DNA of 64,000 nucleotides from Marsupella aquatica (Eukaryota > Marchantiophyta). The stretch covers positions 124,001-188,000 of the forward strand of contig OZ316899.1 of assembly GCA_973895155.1 (NCBI GenBank), in the 5' to 3' direction. Of this stretch, positions 11,986 to 24,746 are shown piece after piece; the first letter of the stretch is position 1; each line of letters starts with the position of its first letter. The translations under genes were made by a program, and so were the position numbers. The notes beneath the pieces were generated by a model. The model did no database searches. It saw nothing but the letters and a program-made list of their open reading frames with translations, and was not told the origin of the DNA.

Positions 11986-12665
11986 GTATGAATCACATCA
12001 GTTCTGTTCTGTTCCGTTCTGGAAAGTAAAAACCACCATCCCGAAGTGCAGCCACTCACACAACAGTATTGTAGAGCAAACCGGATGTCCCTGACTGAAG
12101 GACAGAACATCAATAACAGGACAAAACAACAACCTACTAGTTGAATTTCCTGTCACAATAAAGCCACAGTTGTGCGTCACACTTTCCAACATGGTGCCTT
12201 CTAACATTACGGGAGGATATACATTTGGATCCATGTGTTCTAAAAATCGGATACCAATGTGATAGTCCGGATGACAAAGCTTAGTTTCTTTGGGGTACAT
12301 TGCATTGGTGGTGATGTGATGAAGGCTGTTCATGATTTATGTCATCATTTGGGCTAATTGTTTCGTCGAATACTAAACCCTAAACACCTAAACTCCCAAG
12401 ACGAAACTCCCGAGCCCATTGTGCATGCCATAAACCCAAGGATAAGCATTCAACCGGCCCATAACCTGTGATTGTGTGCCGTTACAAAGAGATGGAATGA
12501 AATGATCGCTCACTGCTTTCATTCAGTGTATGCTGTGTGAATCACATCGGGTCCGTCCGGAAAGTAAAAAATGCGCCAGGAAGAACCCCGGTGGATACAC
12601 GTCCAAAGCCAGCCACTCACACGACAGTAGTGTAGAGCAAACCGGACAGAACATGAAAACGACAA
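11986..12665 (+). repeat. Duplicated segment, ~130 bp, two copies ~545 bp apart
   Basis: Segments at about 11986-12115 and 12530-12665 share, in order, 'GAATCACATC', 'GGAAAGTAAAAA', 'GCCAGCCACTCACAC', 'AGTGTAGAGCAAACCGGA' and 'ACAGAACAT' with substitutions. The DNA between them is unassigned apart from a telobox near 12373. Confidence 0.65.
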
Positions 12666-15027
12666 CATGTGCTTCTTATGAGACGATTGAACCAAGTACA
12701 GTGCTAAGCCTCATGACTGGCGTCTTGGAGACACCTACTCCAACGTCTAAAGTTTGCCTATCCTAAACCTACCCTAAATAAACCCTAAACTTTAAACCCA
12801 TAATCTTGCGTTCGATCGTCGGATGACTTGCTGTCGGACTCGAACAGATTCCTCTCAGCGGTCCGGATCCCATAATTTCCTTCAGCCTGGCAATAAACCG
12901 GGATGATAGACGGACAGCCGCCAAACTCGACGCCATCGGACGATGGCTAGGAAATGCTACTGCCTTCTGCTTCCGGCTCTTCCCCCATGATGCCGTCACA
13001 GGCTCGGAGGTTACAAACTCCACCTCAGCAGGCTGGGCCATTGATGGTCCCATCGATGTGGGTACGGCCATCTCTTGTAGGTCGAGGACGGTAGTGGTGG
13101 GTGTAGCCATCGCTGGGCGGGATGGGAAATTGGTCCCATATGAAGTCGTCGGGTCCCCCGGGGGCTCGAGTCGTCCGTGTCCGAGCTCACCCTAAATCCT
13201 AAACCTCCGTAACCACACGGCACTGAGGTGCGGATGGAACATAAGTGCACTGTGCTCATAAACCCTAAACCCTCAACGAACCGGTACATTAAGAGGTTGA
13301 GTCCAACCCCAATCCGGTCTTCTATTCCTTTGCTGGAAACAGTCGATCCTGTAGATATTACTGTGAGTTTCAAAGCTGGATCAAACATTGTGTAGTTGAG
13401 GCGACTGAGAAATGCCCTACACTGAGACATACCTCTAGAAGAATCTTACTAGTGTAATGCCCAATGAAGAAATACCTACAGAAGAAGACTTGTGCTCATC
13501 TACTCTAATTCTCCTATTTACTATCTAGGTAAGTTCCCACAAACCTCCAAGTACCACTCCTCAAACTGAATTCGCTTGTGGCCTCCATAGGTACCTCCTC
13601 CTACCTTCAATTGTTACCCCCAGTAGCTCCTTCCCGGTCTCTAGTAACTCTCTAATTCTTGACCCTAAATCCTGGGCACTCATCTCAATCCTCAAATCTC
13701 TCTCTCTCTTGGATTCCAACAGCACTCCGATCTCTCCATACTCAACCCTGGGGTGTCTACTTGACCTGGTATCACTCCTTGGATCCCTGAGCAACACCCA
13801 TAAGCCACAGGCAATGCACACGAATTTTCCCTCGAATCTCAATGCAGGTTCCAATGGAAATGGGCTGCGAATCATGACGATAATGATAATGCGCGCAGAA
13901 ATTTGTTTGGATTATTGTACAAAATTGGATTGATCTTCTTCACGCAAATGATACCAAGTTATTTAAAAGGTCCCAAATCTGATAGCTCCTGTGTTGTACA
14001 ATACGATGAATTGAAAAACGTTTGGCTTCAATTTAACCTGATTGAAAAAAAAACCGAAACTGAAGACAACAATTCTTTCAGGTTGCTTCATATATAGTCC
14101 GGCTGAAGAGAGCCCCAGCTCCTTTTTGATCATTTACTTGGAATCTCCAAAAGACTCACGTCATGCTTTCCATGCTGAACAGGAGTGCAACACTGCAACT
14201 TGTTCTTCTAAGCTTATTATACTGAAGCCATTTCTCTATCTGCAATAAGCTGTTGAGTACTGATAGTTGGGCTGGACTGGGGTAGTTGCCAATCGATTCC
14301 CTGCCACTTTTTGCCAGAATCAACATCAACTGGCCAGGCTGCAACAGACATTTCTCGCATATGGGACACCGATGGCGATGGAACATGCCCAGCTGTGCTG
14401 CTCTACCTTGCAGCATCAGCCTCGGCCCAGCTTAACCCCTAAACGAAAACATGGCAAAATGGATTCCAAAGAATTTTAGAACCCTAAACTCTCTCCACAA
14501 CGCTGAATCACAAATTCGTCGGAACCAAACACAAATTCACGTCCAGGTCGTCTCCTTGGAAGATGGCCTCTTGGTGAATGACATATTTTTGTCTTTCACA
14601 GGATTACAAAATCACAGGGTACTGTCGGGAATCATGAGAGTACTACTAATTAACTTGAGCCACAGTTCCGCCCATCACCACTGCAATTAATTCAGCCTAA
14701 TCCAATTCAGAACTCGTCAACAAAAACTACTACTTCTTCTATGTCTTCTGCACCTGCTGTTGTTGTACCGTGATCCAAGCAGGATCTGGGCAGCCACTGG
14801 GTCCTCCCAAAGCCTCTCACCGTGATCCAATCCACCCTCCACTTTCAACCCTCGCTAGGTAAAAGGATCAACAAAACAATGCCAATACCCGATTCAAGGT
14901 CAGACCTTTTGTCACACATGCAAACACCAGAAAACCCAGCTGAACTGGAAAAAATGAGGAAATGGCACCGGTCAAAATTCTCACAGAGCACTGGATTTGG
15001 CCTCCGATGGAGACCACCACATGGGTT
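12666..15027. other. No recognised gene; scattered teloboxes
   Basis: Frames of up to 139 codons occur on both strands but show no domain and overlap one another. Telobox-like CCCTAAAC motifs occur near 12768-12799, 13188, 13259 and 14480. No coherent exon series was found. Confidence 0.4.
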
Positions 15028-15090
15028 ACAGCCGCCTGCCCTGCCCGGCCCTGCCCTGCCCTGCCCCGCCCCGCCCCGCCCCACCCCGCT
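15028..15090 (+). repeat. C-rich simple repeat (CCCTG / CCCGC units)
   Basis: Pentanucleotide-like units CCCTG grading into CCCCG/CCCCA, about 60 bp, with G-rich runs on the minus strand that could form a G-quadruplex. Predicted Gly/Arg-rich or Pro-rich peptides here are by-products. Confidence 0.8.
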
Positions 15091-15940
15091 CTTGTTGCTT
15101 GGATCATTTTCTTGCTACTGCTGTATACTAAACATGAGCTCCAATAGGCACACTCCGCCAGTTTCCATCCATGCAGCTAAGAGCTGAAAAGAGAGAACGG
15201 GCATTCGAGTAGATCCACATTCAAGCTTATCGAAGGAGGAGTGCAAGGAGCAAAGAGAGGCTCCGATTTTAGATGACAGGGCTCCCGGACAGGCTAAAAT
15301 TTCAGACTACAGAGAACCAATTGAATCTATCGAAGCTCCTAGTGAATCAATTGAATTTCCTCCTGTCCACATTGACAAATAACGAAAATAAGTGCCTCAC
15401 TTCATTGCAATGTCCCACTAAATTTGACAGCACAACCGCATCAGCAAGAGGTGGAGAGTAGATTGGCAGGGCTGAATCAAGAATGAACCCCAAACTTAAA
15501 TAGCTAAGTTCAGTTCGAGCAGTTAGATCTATGGAAAAGAGATCTTTGTAGTACTACGTGTGTCTCTGGTGGACGCGATTGAAAACATTGTTGTATGAAT
15601 TGGAAAGCTCATCACCATGGCCACAGACTCGGTTTCAAGTCGTTTGTATTGATTTTCAAACTCTTTCCCAGCTCACGCATTTTGGAATGCATTTACTTAA
15701 GCCCGTTGTGTTTTCAAAACACTCACCCTGCCCCCAATCCTTGGAACACACCCTCGCTCCCAAGTTCAACAAGCCCCCATAATGACGGTCTCGAGGGTTA
15801 ACTCTACACCCTAGGTCGTGAACCCGCTTCATCATTACTTAAGACTAGCACCGACTACCCATTCTTTAAACGTCAGTACCTGAGGAGAGTACAATAAAAT
15901 GTAAACAAAATGTATTCCATATTCCAACTCTTGAAATGTC
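15091..15940. other. No recognised gene
   Basis: Short frames only. Nothing assigned. Confidence 0.4.
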
Positions 15941-16028
15941 TCATTTATAAAAGCGCCAACTACAACCTACAGTTGGGGTCTTAGAAGCCTAGGCCCCAAC
16001 TCGTCCTTGTAGTTGGCGCTTTATGAGT
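15941..16028. repeat. Strong inverted repeat / hairpin
   Basis: AAAGCGCCAACTACAA at 15950-15965 pairs perfectly with TTGTAGTTGGCGCTTT at 16007-16022. An inner stem AGTTGGGG (15971-15978) pairs with CCCCAACT (15994-16001), leaving a loop of about 15 nt. The 5-nt stretches between the stems do not pair well, and the flanks add a few more pairs. It could be a small MITE, a small-RNA hairpin or a cruciform. No expression evidence is available. Confidence 0.8.
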
Positions 16029-17259
16029 AAGATAGCAAATCGTGTCACGATGGGCGAGAGAACATACAACTATTCACATCAAGCATGAAATGCTCGTCCC
16101 GTATCGAAGCTAGCTGTCGACGCCGTGATTTTGGTTGTTGCATGATCATACGTCGACTATCGCGTCACTATAAACAAAAAAAACGTTCAACAAGAAATAT
16201 GTGAGTCACTGTAATCGGAGAGAGCCAAGCGCTAAGCACTACTGGACTCCAAGCAAAGCCTCTTGCATACAACTAATCAATTGTGCCGAAGCAATAGAGT
16301 ACCGTCCATGAATAGTAGTCGCGCAGTGTTGTTTGCACTCAGGGCTTTAGGTAGTTCTTTCGCCCTGACAAAGATTCACCGCAGCACCATACACCTGCAA
16401 AGGATTCCGCGATCGATCAATCTCATGAGCAGTCCACTCACAAAACTCCACATAAAGTAATGCTAAGCTTTATGAATCATCTCTCAACGGTCTCCTCAGT
16501 AGGAGTGGATCGGGGAGTCGTCAGAGGGAGAGGCGAAAATCTGTAGTAGAGGTTGCTACCTCGAACCTGGACCAGGGCTACCCAGAGCGACCTGCGGGGA
16601 GGAATTCAAAACCTTTGCCGAGAATAATTTGATTTGACTTACACTCATCCTGCCACATGCAAGCAGTAAAGTAGATTGAGTCGAGTGAAAATAATACGTC
16701 AGTTTGTTGACATGTCTCACCAGGAAATGAAAAGCAAAGTGGGCTCCAATCAAAAGGCCGCTCCTCTGTAAGCTTGCGTTTGCTGCTGGGGCGATTGTTG
16801 AGGATGCAAGCTGGGATGATTGTCGAGGACAATGATCTGCAAAACAATGATCAAACAGCAAAGCAAAAATGAAATGGCATTTGAGCGATCATTACTGAGC
16901 TGGAACTTCCCTTGCATTCACAGGACGTAGCTACTGTGCTTTCCCACGCACCGCCATCGCAATATCCATCGGCTCCCTTGTGCACCTACCCTCGCATTCC
17001 CGTTTGACACTGCCAGATCTGCCACGCCGCCCGCTTTGAGATTTATGCTACTTTTGACCTAGTTCGCGCTCCCCTGCATCGTGTTACTCCTCACCCTCAC
17101 TTTCCGTCAGCACCCGCAATTTTTTGACCCTAGAGTTATGGTCTAGAGCCTTCACTCTAGACCGTACGCGTGAACAATAGCTTCTAGTCTACATTTATTT
17201 TCTCCTCGCCGCTATTCATGTTCAAAAGGACAAGTACAGTAGTCCCGGCTAGTATTATA
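16029..17259. other. No recognised gene
   Basis: Short overlapping frames on the minus strand at 16556-16861 show no domain. Nothing assigned. Confidence 0.4.
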
Positions 17260-17336
17260 CCAGGCCCGTGACCGAGCGGGTCAGTCACAAAGGCTGAACT
17301 AAATTACACGACTACTAGAGTGTACTCTGTAGTTGT
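17260..17336 (+). repeat. Dispersed repeat, copy B
   Basis: Second copy of the repeat at 1448-1522, same orientation; begins CCAGGCCCGTGACCG. Followed directly by a telobox-like AAACCCTAAAC. Confidence 0.7.
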
Positions 17337-18337
17337 TTCCAGAAAACCCTAAACTCTATGGATGAAAACCCATCTTTGCAACATGTCCAATGTCATTTTC
17401 CAGTTATTGATGAAAAACCAAGAGTTACCTGGAATTGAGTTGACAAGAGTGGTGCCATCATGGAAGAAGAATACCTTTGTCTCGGAGGACTGACTGCTTA
17501 CTTGCATTGAGTCACTCTGTAGCAAACGTATTCGTGGTCCACTATGCTTTTGGGCCAAATTGGGTAATATGAGAGTGACGTTGGGGTGACCTCACCCTTG
17601 GACAAAGCAAAACTTTTCACACCAGGCACTTTGTCTCTTTAGTACTATGAGACCACTAAGGAAGCACTGAAAAATTCTCTTCGATCATGACCATGTAAAC
17701 AATTAGCAAATAAGTATGCCAAAGGGGATGCCCTCATGGATCAGAAAATTCCAAGTCAACATTGAGACACCTCAAATTCTTGGTCTTAACCTAAATCCAG
17801 CCACTCCCATTGGTGATATAAGTCAATAAAAAGCACACCTGACCCAAATCTTATATAATCTTGGCCTTAATTACCTTAGTTATAGTCACACTTAATTTTG
17901 TAACTACTAATTAAAACACACCTAACTCAAATCTTATACAAAAGCTGACCTGCTTAGAAATTTTTTTCACACATTGTTTTGTTCTAAACCCTAAACTCTA
18001 AACAATACCCCGACCCTAACCCGCCTGCCACAGAAGAGATATTAATAGGGACTTGAAATATATATTATGTTGATAATGAAAACGAAATGTGCCCATCCCT
18101 ATTATATATACTGGTTCTACCCTGGATCTAAACACTCACCAAAGCCCGGCGTGCCAATGAAGCAAAAACTTCGCCGCTTGAAGTAAATTGATCAATTAGA
18201 GCAGGCGACCTTCAGGCTCACGCTTCTACCTACCGTATAGCTCGAATGGGTGGGGTTGGCACATCCCCGTGTAGAAGTAGGGTAGTTATTAGTACCAGTG
18301 CCAGTGCCGCTCTAACGACGAACACTGAGCTCGAAGG
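17337..18337. other. Upstream region of decayed ORF0/ORF1 element
   Basis: No gene recognised. Near 18239 and 18329 two related ~60-bp blocks ('GCTCGAA(T)GGGTG', 'CATC.CCGTGTAG', 'TAGGGTA') lie about 90 bp apart, just before and across the start of the long decayed frame. They may belong to the leader or LTR of that element. Confidence 0.4.
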
Positions 18338-20806
18338 GTGTGGTGGCCGCATCACCGTGTAGTACTAGGGTACTTAATTCTTAGTACAAGCGTCACTCAA
18401 CAAGAAACACTCAGTCGCATATTCTGCTCGGGGCATCTCTCTCATACTCAGGTAGTTCAATGCTTTCATCAGGCGACGCATATGAAACACTGTTCATTTG
18501 CACATTTCACTTTTCGGGCTATCGGCGGGCGAGGCGAGGCATGGTTTTTAGGGTTCAACCATCCTTTGGTGTCATTCTTTATTCGTGCTATAACGATGGT
18601 GAATCAGGCAAGACATTATTGGGGCTGTGTTCTCGAGTACGGGGGTCTACTCATAGCAACATACGAAGAGCAACAGCCAGAGCGAGCGGATGAAGAGAGA
18701 CAACTCATACAAAAGTTGTGGGAGCTCCTTGAGGTTGCATTCGTCGGCGGGGAATGCATTTATGTGGATCTTTTATGGTCACCATCGGTTGATGAACTCA
18801 ACCGCATTTGGTTCGAGGAGGATCAGTTGTTGTCGGTAAGGCGAGCGATTGATAGGTGTCCAGACGACAGGTGGGTACTACCAGGCTGGACGTTGAAGTG
18901 GACGCCAGAGGCTGTGCTAGGTGAAGGCTCACGGCGAGGAAGCAAGGGGAAACAAGCTCTGCTGGCAGCAAATGCACGCGGGAAGAAACATGGAGAGGCA
19001 GTCGTTGCGCCACCGGCAAAAATAAAGAAGAGTGGAGCAGGTTGGGAGTCAGCACGACCGCGATGAAACGGGACACCGACAGTGCCACCAACGAGTCTAG
19101 GTCGGAATAGTGAGACTGGGGAAGAACCGGGAGGAATTGATGATGCGGTCACCACATCGACGCCAAAGGATTGGAATTGGAAGGGTTGGGTTGACACGGT
19201 AGCAAAGGAACTTCGACTCAAATTTATTCGGGATGACGACGATGTATTCTGAGTCGTAGTTTCGGGCAGGTATCCCAAATTCCTACACGGGTCGGGGCTG
19301 GAGAATTTTGTCTGGTTACCCTGGACTGCCCAAGATATAACCCACAGAGAGATGATGACGTTCGTAGCTAATTGGGATCCTGAGCGCAAGCTCACGCATA
19401 TATTTGGTCGAGAATTCCAATTTTTAGAGAAGGTGGTATCCGAAGTGTTCGGGCTAGCCTTGGGACAGCCGGTTAAAATCGGCAGGACGGTTCACGATAA
19501 GGACACCAAGTGCAGGGACTTTGAGGGACCACCCAACGTAAACGGATTCTTGCGCTGTGAATGTATCAATATTCAGACTCGCGACATCCTGGATTTCCTT
19601 CGAGTTACGATGTGGTTTACTCCAAGACGGCCTGAGTTCGGGAAGAATGAGGTGGCATTGGTACATCAGCTCAGCACAGGGGTGGACTACTGTGGTTTTC
19701 TTTTCAAGAGATTGTTGGAGGCGTTGAATACCAATCATAGAATGATGTCGGTTGGGGGTGTTTCCCGGCTGGCCTATCATTTGCCATTGATCATAAAACA
19801 TGCTCGATCTCAACTACATCAGCCAGCAGAGATTCCCACTCAAATCGGACTAGGGAAGGGACAAGAAGATGCAGAAGGCCGGGACCCAGCACTTATCATG
19901 TGGAGTAAGAAACCACTGCCGCTGGCGCTAAGGCAGACAGCAGAGGTCGACACCTCAAAGTCCCAAACAGAACTAGGAGATGACATGGGAGTTCCTGTGC
20001 AGAACGCCGAGGACGATGAGGTTGAGCAATTGTTTTCCCGACGATTCACCTCGGGGTTAGCTCTACCGGCTAGAAGTACGATATCGGAATCCTGTGCTGA
20101 CAACAACGGCGGAGACGAGTCTGAAAATAACCCGGCCGTAGGACCACCCGCAAGAATCTCGATTGGACACGAGACGGTTCCGACTGTGAAATATCAACCC
20201 AGTGCTGAATCACCAAAGGGAGCCCAAACAATTGAGAAGGTTGCACCCCTTTTACAGGAGGAGTTGCGGAAGCTCGTGCAGGAAATTCGGCGGGAGGAGG
20301 AGGAGGCGTCCAAAGCTAAGAAATCGCTTGAGTCGGTTTGTATACAATTGAGTAAGGTGTCGCAGGAGACAGCCATACTCAAAACTCGGTATAGAGCCAA
20401 ACTGGCAGCCGAGAAAGCAAAGACCGCTGAGGCCAACACAAATTTGGTGAAATTACGACATACCAAGCACCAGCAAGTATCTAATTTGGAACTCAAGTTG
20501 GCCAGAGCAGTTCAGGACCTGGCCAAGGAAAGGGACAACTCGATCCACAACTTGGGCTTAGCCGCAAAAGAATTGGAGGCCGACAAAAACAAGTCAGAAG
20601 CCAAACTTGGGGAGATGCAAGCTAAGTTAGAGACAGAGGTCGCAAGTCTTCGATCGGAGAACCAGGCACTCCAACATCAATTGCAAAAGGCTAATGAGGA
20701 GTTGATGTCATGAACTGCAGAGAGACAGGCTTTAGGGTTGGAATGCGAAGATCTCCTCGACCGGAATCAGCTTCTGAAAACGCAAGCACAAAATCAGCTA
20801 AACTAG
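18338..20806 (+). pseudogene. Fused ORF0-ORF1 retroelement protein, interrupted by three in-frame stops
   Basis: One frame runs 18338-20806 and is broken only by TGA codons at 19064-19066, 19250-19252 and 20711-20713. Sequence on both sides continues the same protein pattern, so the stops look secondary. The first part (about residues 115-200) resembles ORF0 of the element at 55.9 kb, sharing 'PS-x-(D/S)-EL-x-R' and 'R-x-PD' spaced alike. After about 19260 come the ORF1 landmarks: 'FL-x-x-SGLENF', 'LPW', 'MMTFVANWD' and 'FGLALG'. A Ser/Pro linker and a coiled coil of about 150 residues follow (20240-20800; Lys, Glu, Ala and Leu in heptads). Each stop could be a CGA-to-TGA change, the usual scar of methylated CpG decay. 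No gag or pol frame follows. Function is unknown; a retroelement accessory polyprotein is inferred. Confidence 0.7.
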
Positions 20807-23800
20807 CTGAAGCAACTAATGGGTTTAGGGTTTACGGAAGCCTGACTAGGAGATAAATCGGGGCCCAGGGTCGCCAGAATTCCCAGGAGGGGAGTTTCGG
20901 CAGCTGGCATAGAACCGATTGCTTGTTAGGGTCATGGATCATGCCCTGCCTTTTAACCGAATGCCTGGGAGGTTTATGTGGCCTGTTCTATACTTTGTAG
21001 GGGCACATTGTTAAGTTTTCACCAAATCACGTTAGGGAGGGAAGCATATCTCCTAAGGATCTGGTACCTGTATATAAAGCAAGTTGTTCATTCAGGAGTT
21101 GGTATTCGCTTCTATTCCAACACACTGAACATCGAGTAATGCCACACAGATCAGCACAACGTGAAGGGTCAGTTTCATCATTATTATCCATTCACATCTT
21201 TTGCAATGTGTTGTCTTGTAGACAGGCATGGGCGAGCCACTCAAACTGTGGATCGCATAATTTTAGGGATGCGTGGAGGTGTAAAGTGATGGAATTGCCG
21301 AGGCTGTTGGGCACGCAGGCGAGTGTGGATCAGGTGAGTGTGGATCGTGAAAATGGGGAGAAGCCAGCTACAGACGTTCTACATTCAACTTTAGACCCTA
21401 AATCCAACATAGCCCGGGGGGGGGGGTTACCAGACAAGCTTGCAACGTCTCTCTGGTGGGTTTCCAATGTTCAAGAGCTGGTGGCCTTCCATCCATGTTT
21501 TGGCTGGCCCTGAGGCTGCCTTTCAGCAGTTCATGGACAAAGTCATCATGGGGAACCCTAAACCCCGTCGTCATGTCAGTGGCATCAAGCCACTCGCCTC
21601 GAGATGATGCCTCGTCATAGATACGCGTTTCCCCAAGCTGGTGCCACAATGTGTGGTTCACAGGCTTGCCCTGCCTTTTTATGATAGTTCAGGGTCGATT
21701 GCAGAATTGAATGTTTTTCAGCCCGAGAACGTGTGCTCTACAAAGCGCCCATAAGTTATATTGTCCATAGGGTTCCGGATGATTCCGAAAACTTACGTTT
21801 TGAAGGCCACGATTGTTAAGTACAGAAGGGCGATACTCCTTGTTTTTGTGATGACGGCACTTCCCCTGTGATAACCCTGAACTTCCCCTGTTTTGTTGAA
21901 GATCATATTTTGTAAGGGTCACGCATCTCCACAAATTGGGTTCCGAATTTTGAAATTCTGAATTGATACATGAGTATCTGGTGTACACCGTGCCTTTGTT
22001 TAAGGAGGATGGTACTACTCCTTCATTTGTTATGACAAGACAGAGCAAATTGAATATGCAATGGCCCAAAGCATGATGCACCCTCAACCCTGAATATGAA
22101 CAATTTCCACGGATGCCTCCTGTGGATACGTACACGCGGCAGCGGCAGTACCAGGCAATGCTAGGAGCACTTAAATATGGATTTGGTGAAATCCGGTCCC
22201 CTCCCCCTTAGATATTCCACGGAACATCGAAGTGCACTCGAGCGGGTATTTTGGACCTTTCATTTCACGGTCCTCCATCCAAACAAATGCACATCCATTC
22301 ACTTAGTTTTCATGCTTACTCCGACCGATGATGCATACGGCCAATGTGTGCTAGACCGCAAATCTGCTTTCAGGTTACTTATTCAAATTAGGCGGAGGGA
22401 CCTGTATCTGCATCTGACACACTTTTAGTTTTGTTGTATGGCCACAAGAAACCCAGCCCGGGGCTAACAAGTCACTTCAAAACCGGAGCATCATATAGCA
22501 TCATATAGCACATACACATCCATTTAATTTCACTTTAACAGGGAGCAATGTCTATTTACGATGTCTTGTCCACTACCAATATGCAACGTTTTATTCAGCT
22601 TATGGATGTACATGCTATTTAATATACTATTCGCTACATATATAGGATTCAGCGAAGGGCATGGTATGAGTAGAAAACGGCGGGACCGTAGGAGATGAGG
22701 ATCAAAAGGGGAACACAAGCTATGATCAACGGCTGACATGATAGTCGCCAAATACGCAAAGACAGGGAGGAGCCTCAATGTAACGGCGTCACACTTCCCC
22801 AAACTACTGTACATTTGACCCAAAAGGTTCCAATACCCCCTGCGGACTAAAAGCGAGAACGGAAGTGAACAAATTTGACAGACCACTGGATGGTTCCCCG
22901 CCGGGGCTTCTTCACTGGCCGGTCTTACGGAGTGTGGTGCTCCGTCTACAGTGGTTGAACGTCTTGTTTACCTGCCACCCTCTGGGGGCCTTTCGTCTGC
23001 CATGGTGCCGGCTTCCCCAGTTTTTAGCACGTCGTCCTCCAGTTCCCTTTGGGTGTTGTTCCCCTTTCGTGGGCCACCCTGTTGTACTGTGTCACTTCCA
23101 ATGGAATTAAATTTGATGTGTCAAGGCAAAAACATTGACAGACCTCGCGACGATCGTGTGAAAGAACGCGCAGGGAGCTGCCATGACGATTAGTCATGTG
23201 CTGGTGTTGGTTGCAAGTGGATGCGTGTTGAAGTGTCGGCACAGCTGTCTCGCTTGTTGTCCGTTGGCTGCAGAATCAGGCCGGCGAAAGTCCGGATGGA
23301 GGATTTGAACACCAACATACTTCCACGCTATGAAACCTTCATCGATCTGATTTGATTTTCACCGGTTTTGATTTTTCACCTGGCATTGAACATGTCCGAT
23401 CTTCGCAGGGTCACTATCGGTGTTGACACACAGCATAAGAAAGTCCGTGAGAGCACTGTCCATCGGAGAGATAGAAACATAGATTTGGATCAGCGGCAGC
23501 AACGCTGCGAGTTTAGCCAGTCGATTTCATTGTAAGCATGGCATGACGCCCACCTTAATTTTGTCGTTAGCAGCAAAGGCATCATTGAGCGACCAAAAGC
23601 CTACGAATGGGGATGGCTCAGCCGCCGTTCGGATCCTAACCGGATCTTTAGGAGTTAACAAGTGTATGTTTGGCCGTGGGAATCATTCTGACCAAAGGAC
23701 ATGGGGATGCGACGCAGTTTCACGCTGAGAGCAGGCCGTCCGAACATGGAAGCTCGCGCCACTTTGAAACTGGCAGAACGACGAAGGAAGCAATGGGAGA

Positions 23801-23941
23801 AAGTTTCTCGGGCCTGGGGGCTCATCGCGCCACTTTAGAGTTTCCAAACTCCCTCACTCCAAATAGCTCTCGAAATCACAGCAACGGACATAACGCTTCA
23901 CGATAACTGAACCATCCGGAAGCAACAATCCATTTGGAGTC
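20807..23941. other. No recognised gene
   Basis: Frames of up to 148 codons on both strands show no domain. A TATA-like TGTATATAAAG lies at 21069-21079. A telomere-type GGGTTTAGGGTTTACGG lies at 20820-20836, in the opposite orientation to most in the window. CATCATATAG is directly repeated near 22490-22509. Confidence 0.4.
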
Positions 23942-24746
23942 ATGGCATCATCAAGCCCGCTGCGAGCCGAGGTCCCGCCGGCCAGGAACAAGAAGGGGGT
24001 CCTAACCGCAGAGGAGAACCTACGCAACTCCAATGCCAAGGTTCAGCAGATTGAGGAGAGTCGGCGACTCCTCGACATGACCAAAGTACGTCTACGGCCT
24101 GATCCGAATGGATTGTTGCCTATCAATCGGGATGGCTAGCGGCGTGTGTTCCAAGGTTTCTAAGGTGACGATATCACCTGAGTCGTTATTCGTAACTTAC
24201 GGAGGAAAGACCTACAACATCTCCAAAGCACGGTTGTGCGATATGTTTGGATTACCAGTTGTAGGGAGGCTGCCACTTGCGTATAAGGTAAAAGCACTGG
24301 ATACAGGAGAAACCGCCGCATTTATACAACGGGCGGAGGTTCCGATAAATCGGAGCAAGATTCAATATGGCTCTGTAAACAGCAAGGAGCGCCGGAACTA
24401 CGTCGAGTTCTTCACCAAATGGGTGTTGATTTTTCATCACACTAGCCCCACACAACTCGCATTGCCCAAGGCAGTGCCGGAGGGAGTCTACCACCACGTC
24501 CAGGTATGGAAGGCTTGCCTATCCGAGACCATCCATGCGAAGGGATGCCCGAGGTTCCCTTCTTTAGTGGCATATGAAGTAAGTGTAATCCTGCATAATA
24601 GCTTAGGATTAAAAGATCCTACCTGCGGGCGACACGCCAACAAATTAACAAATCGGACGAGGAAACTCCCGTTTCAGCTCGCGCGACCAAGGGACGTCGA
24701 AGCAGCAAACCACCACAACAATGACATAAATGTCAAACGTAGATGA
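23942..24746 (+). pseudogene. Divergent ORF1-like fragment
   Basis: The frame 24108-24746 (212 codons) resembles the second half of the ORF1 domain. Visible parts are a 'YGGKTYNISKARLCDMFGLP' block like 'L-x-x-x-x-x-FGLP-x-G' in the relatives, a hydrophobic core, and 'CPRFPSLVAYEVSVILHN', comparable with the 'SRLAYHLPLII' region of the 18.3-kb copy. The first half (the 'DM-x-x-F-x-NYD' part) is not found in frame. A separate 65-codon frame at 23942-24139, rich in Glu, Arg and Lys, may be its displaced N-terminus or an upstream exon; GTACGT near 24086 could be a donor. Just past the stop, a shifted frame encodes an acidic Asp/Glu stretch, so at least one frameshift is likely. Function is unknown. 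Confidence 0.45.

Noticed and set aside
13011-13430. 139-codon minus frame
   Set aside because: No domain; overlaps another frame and telobox-containing DNA.
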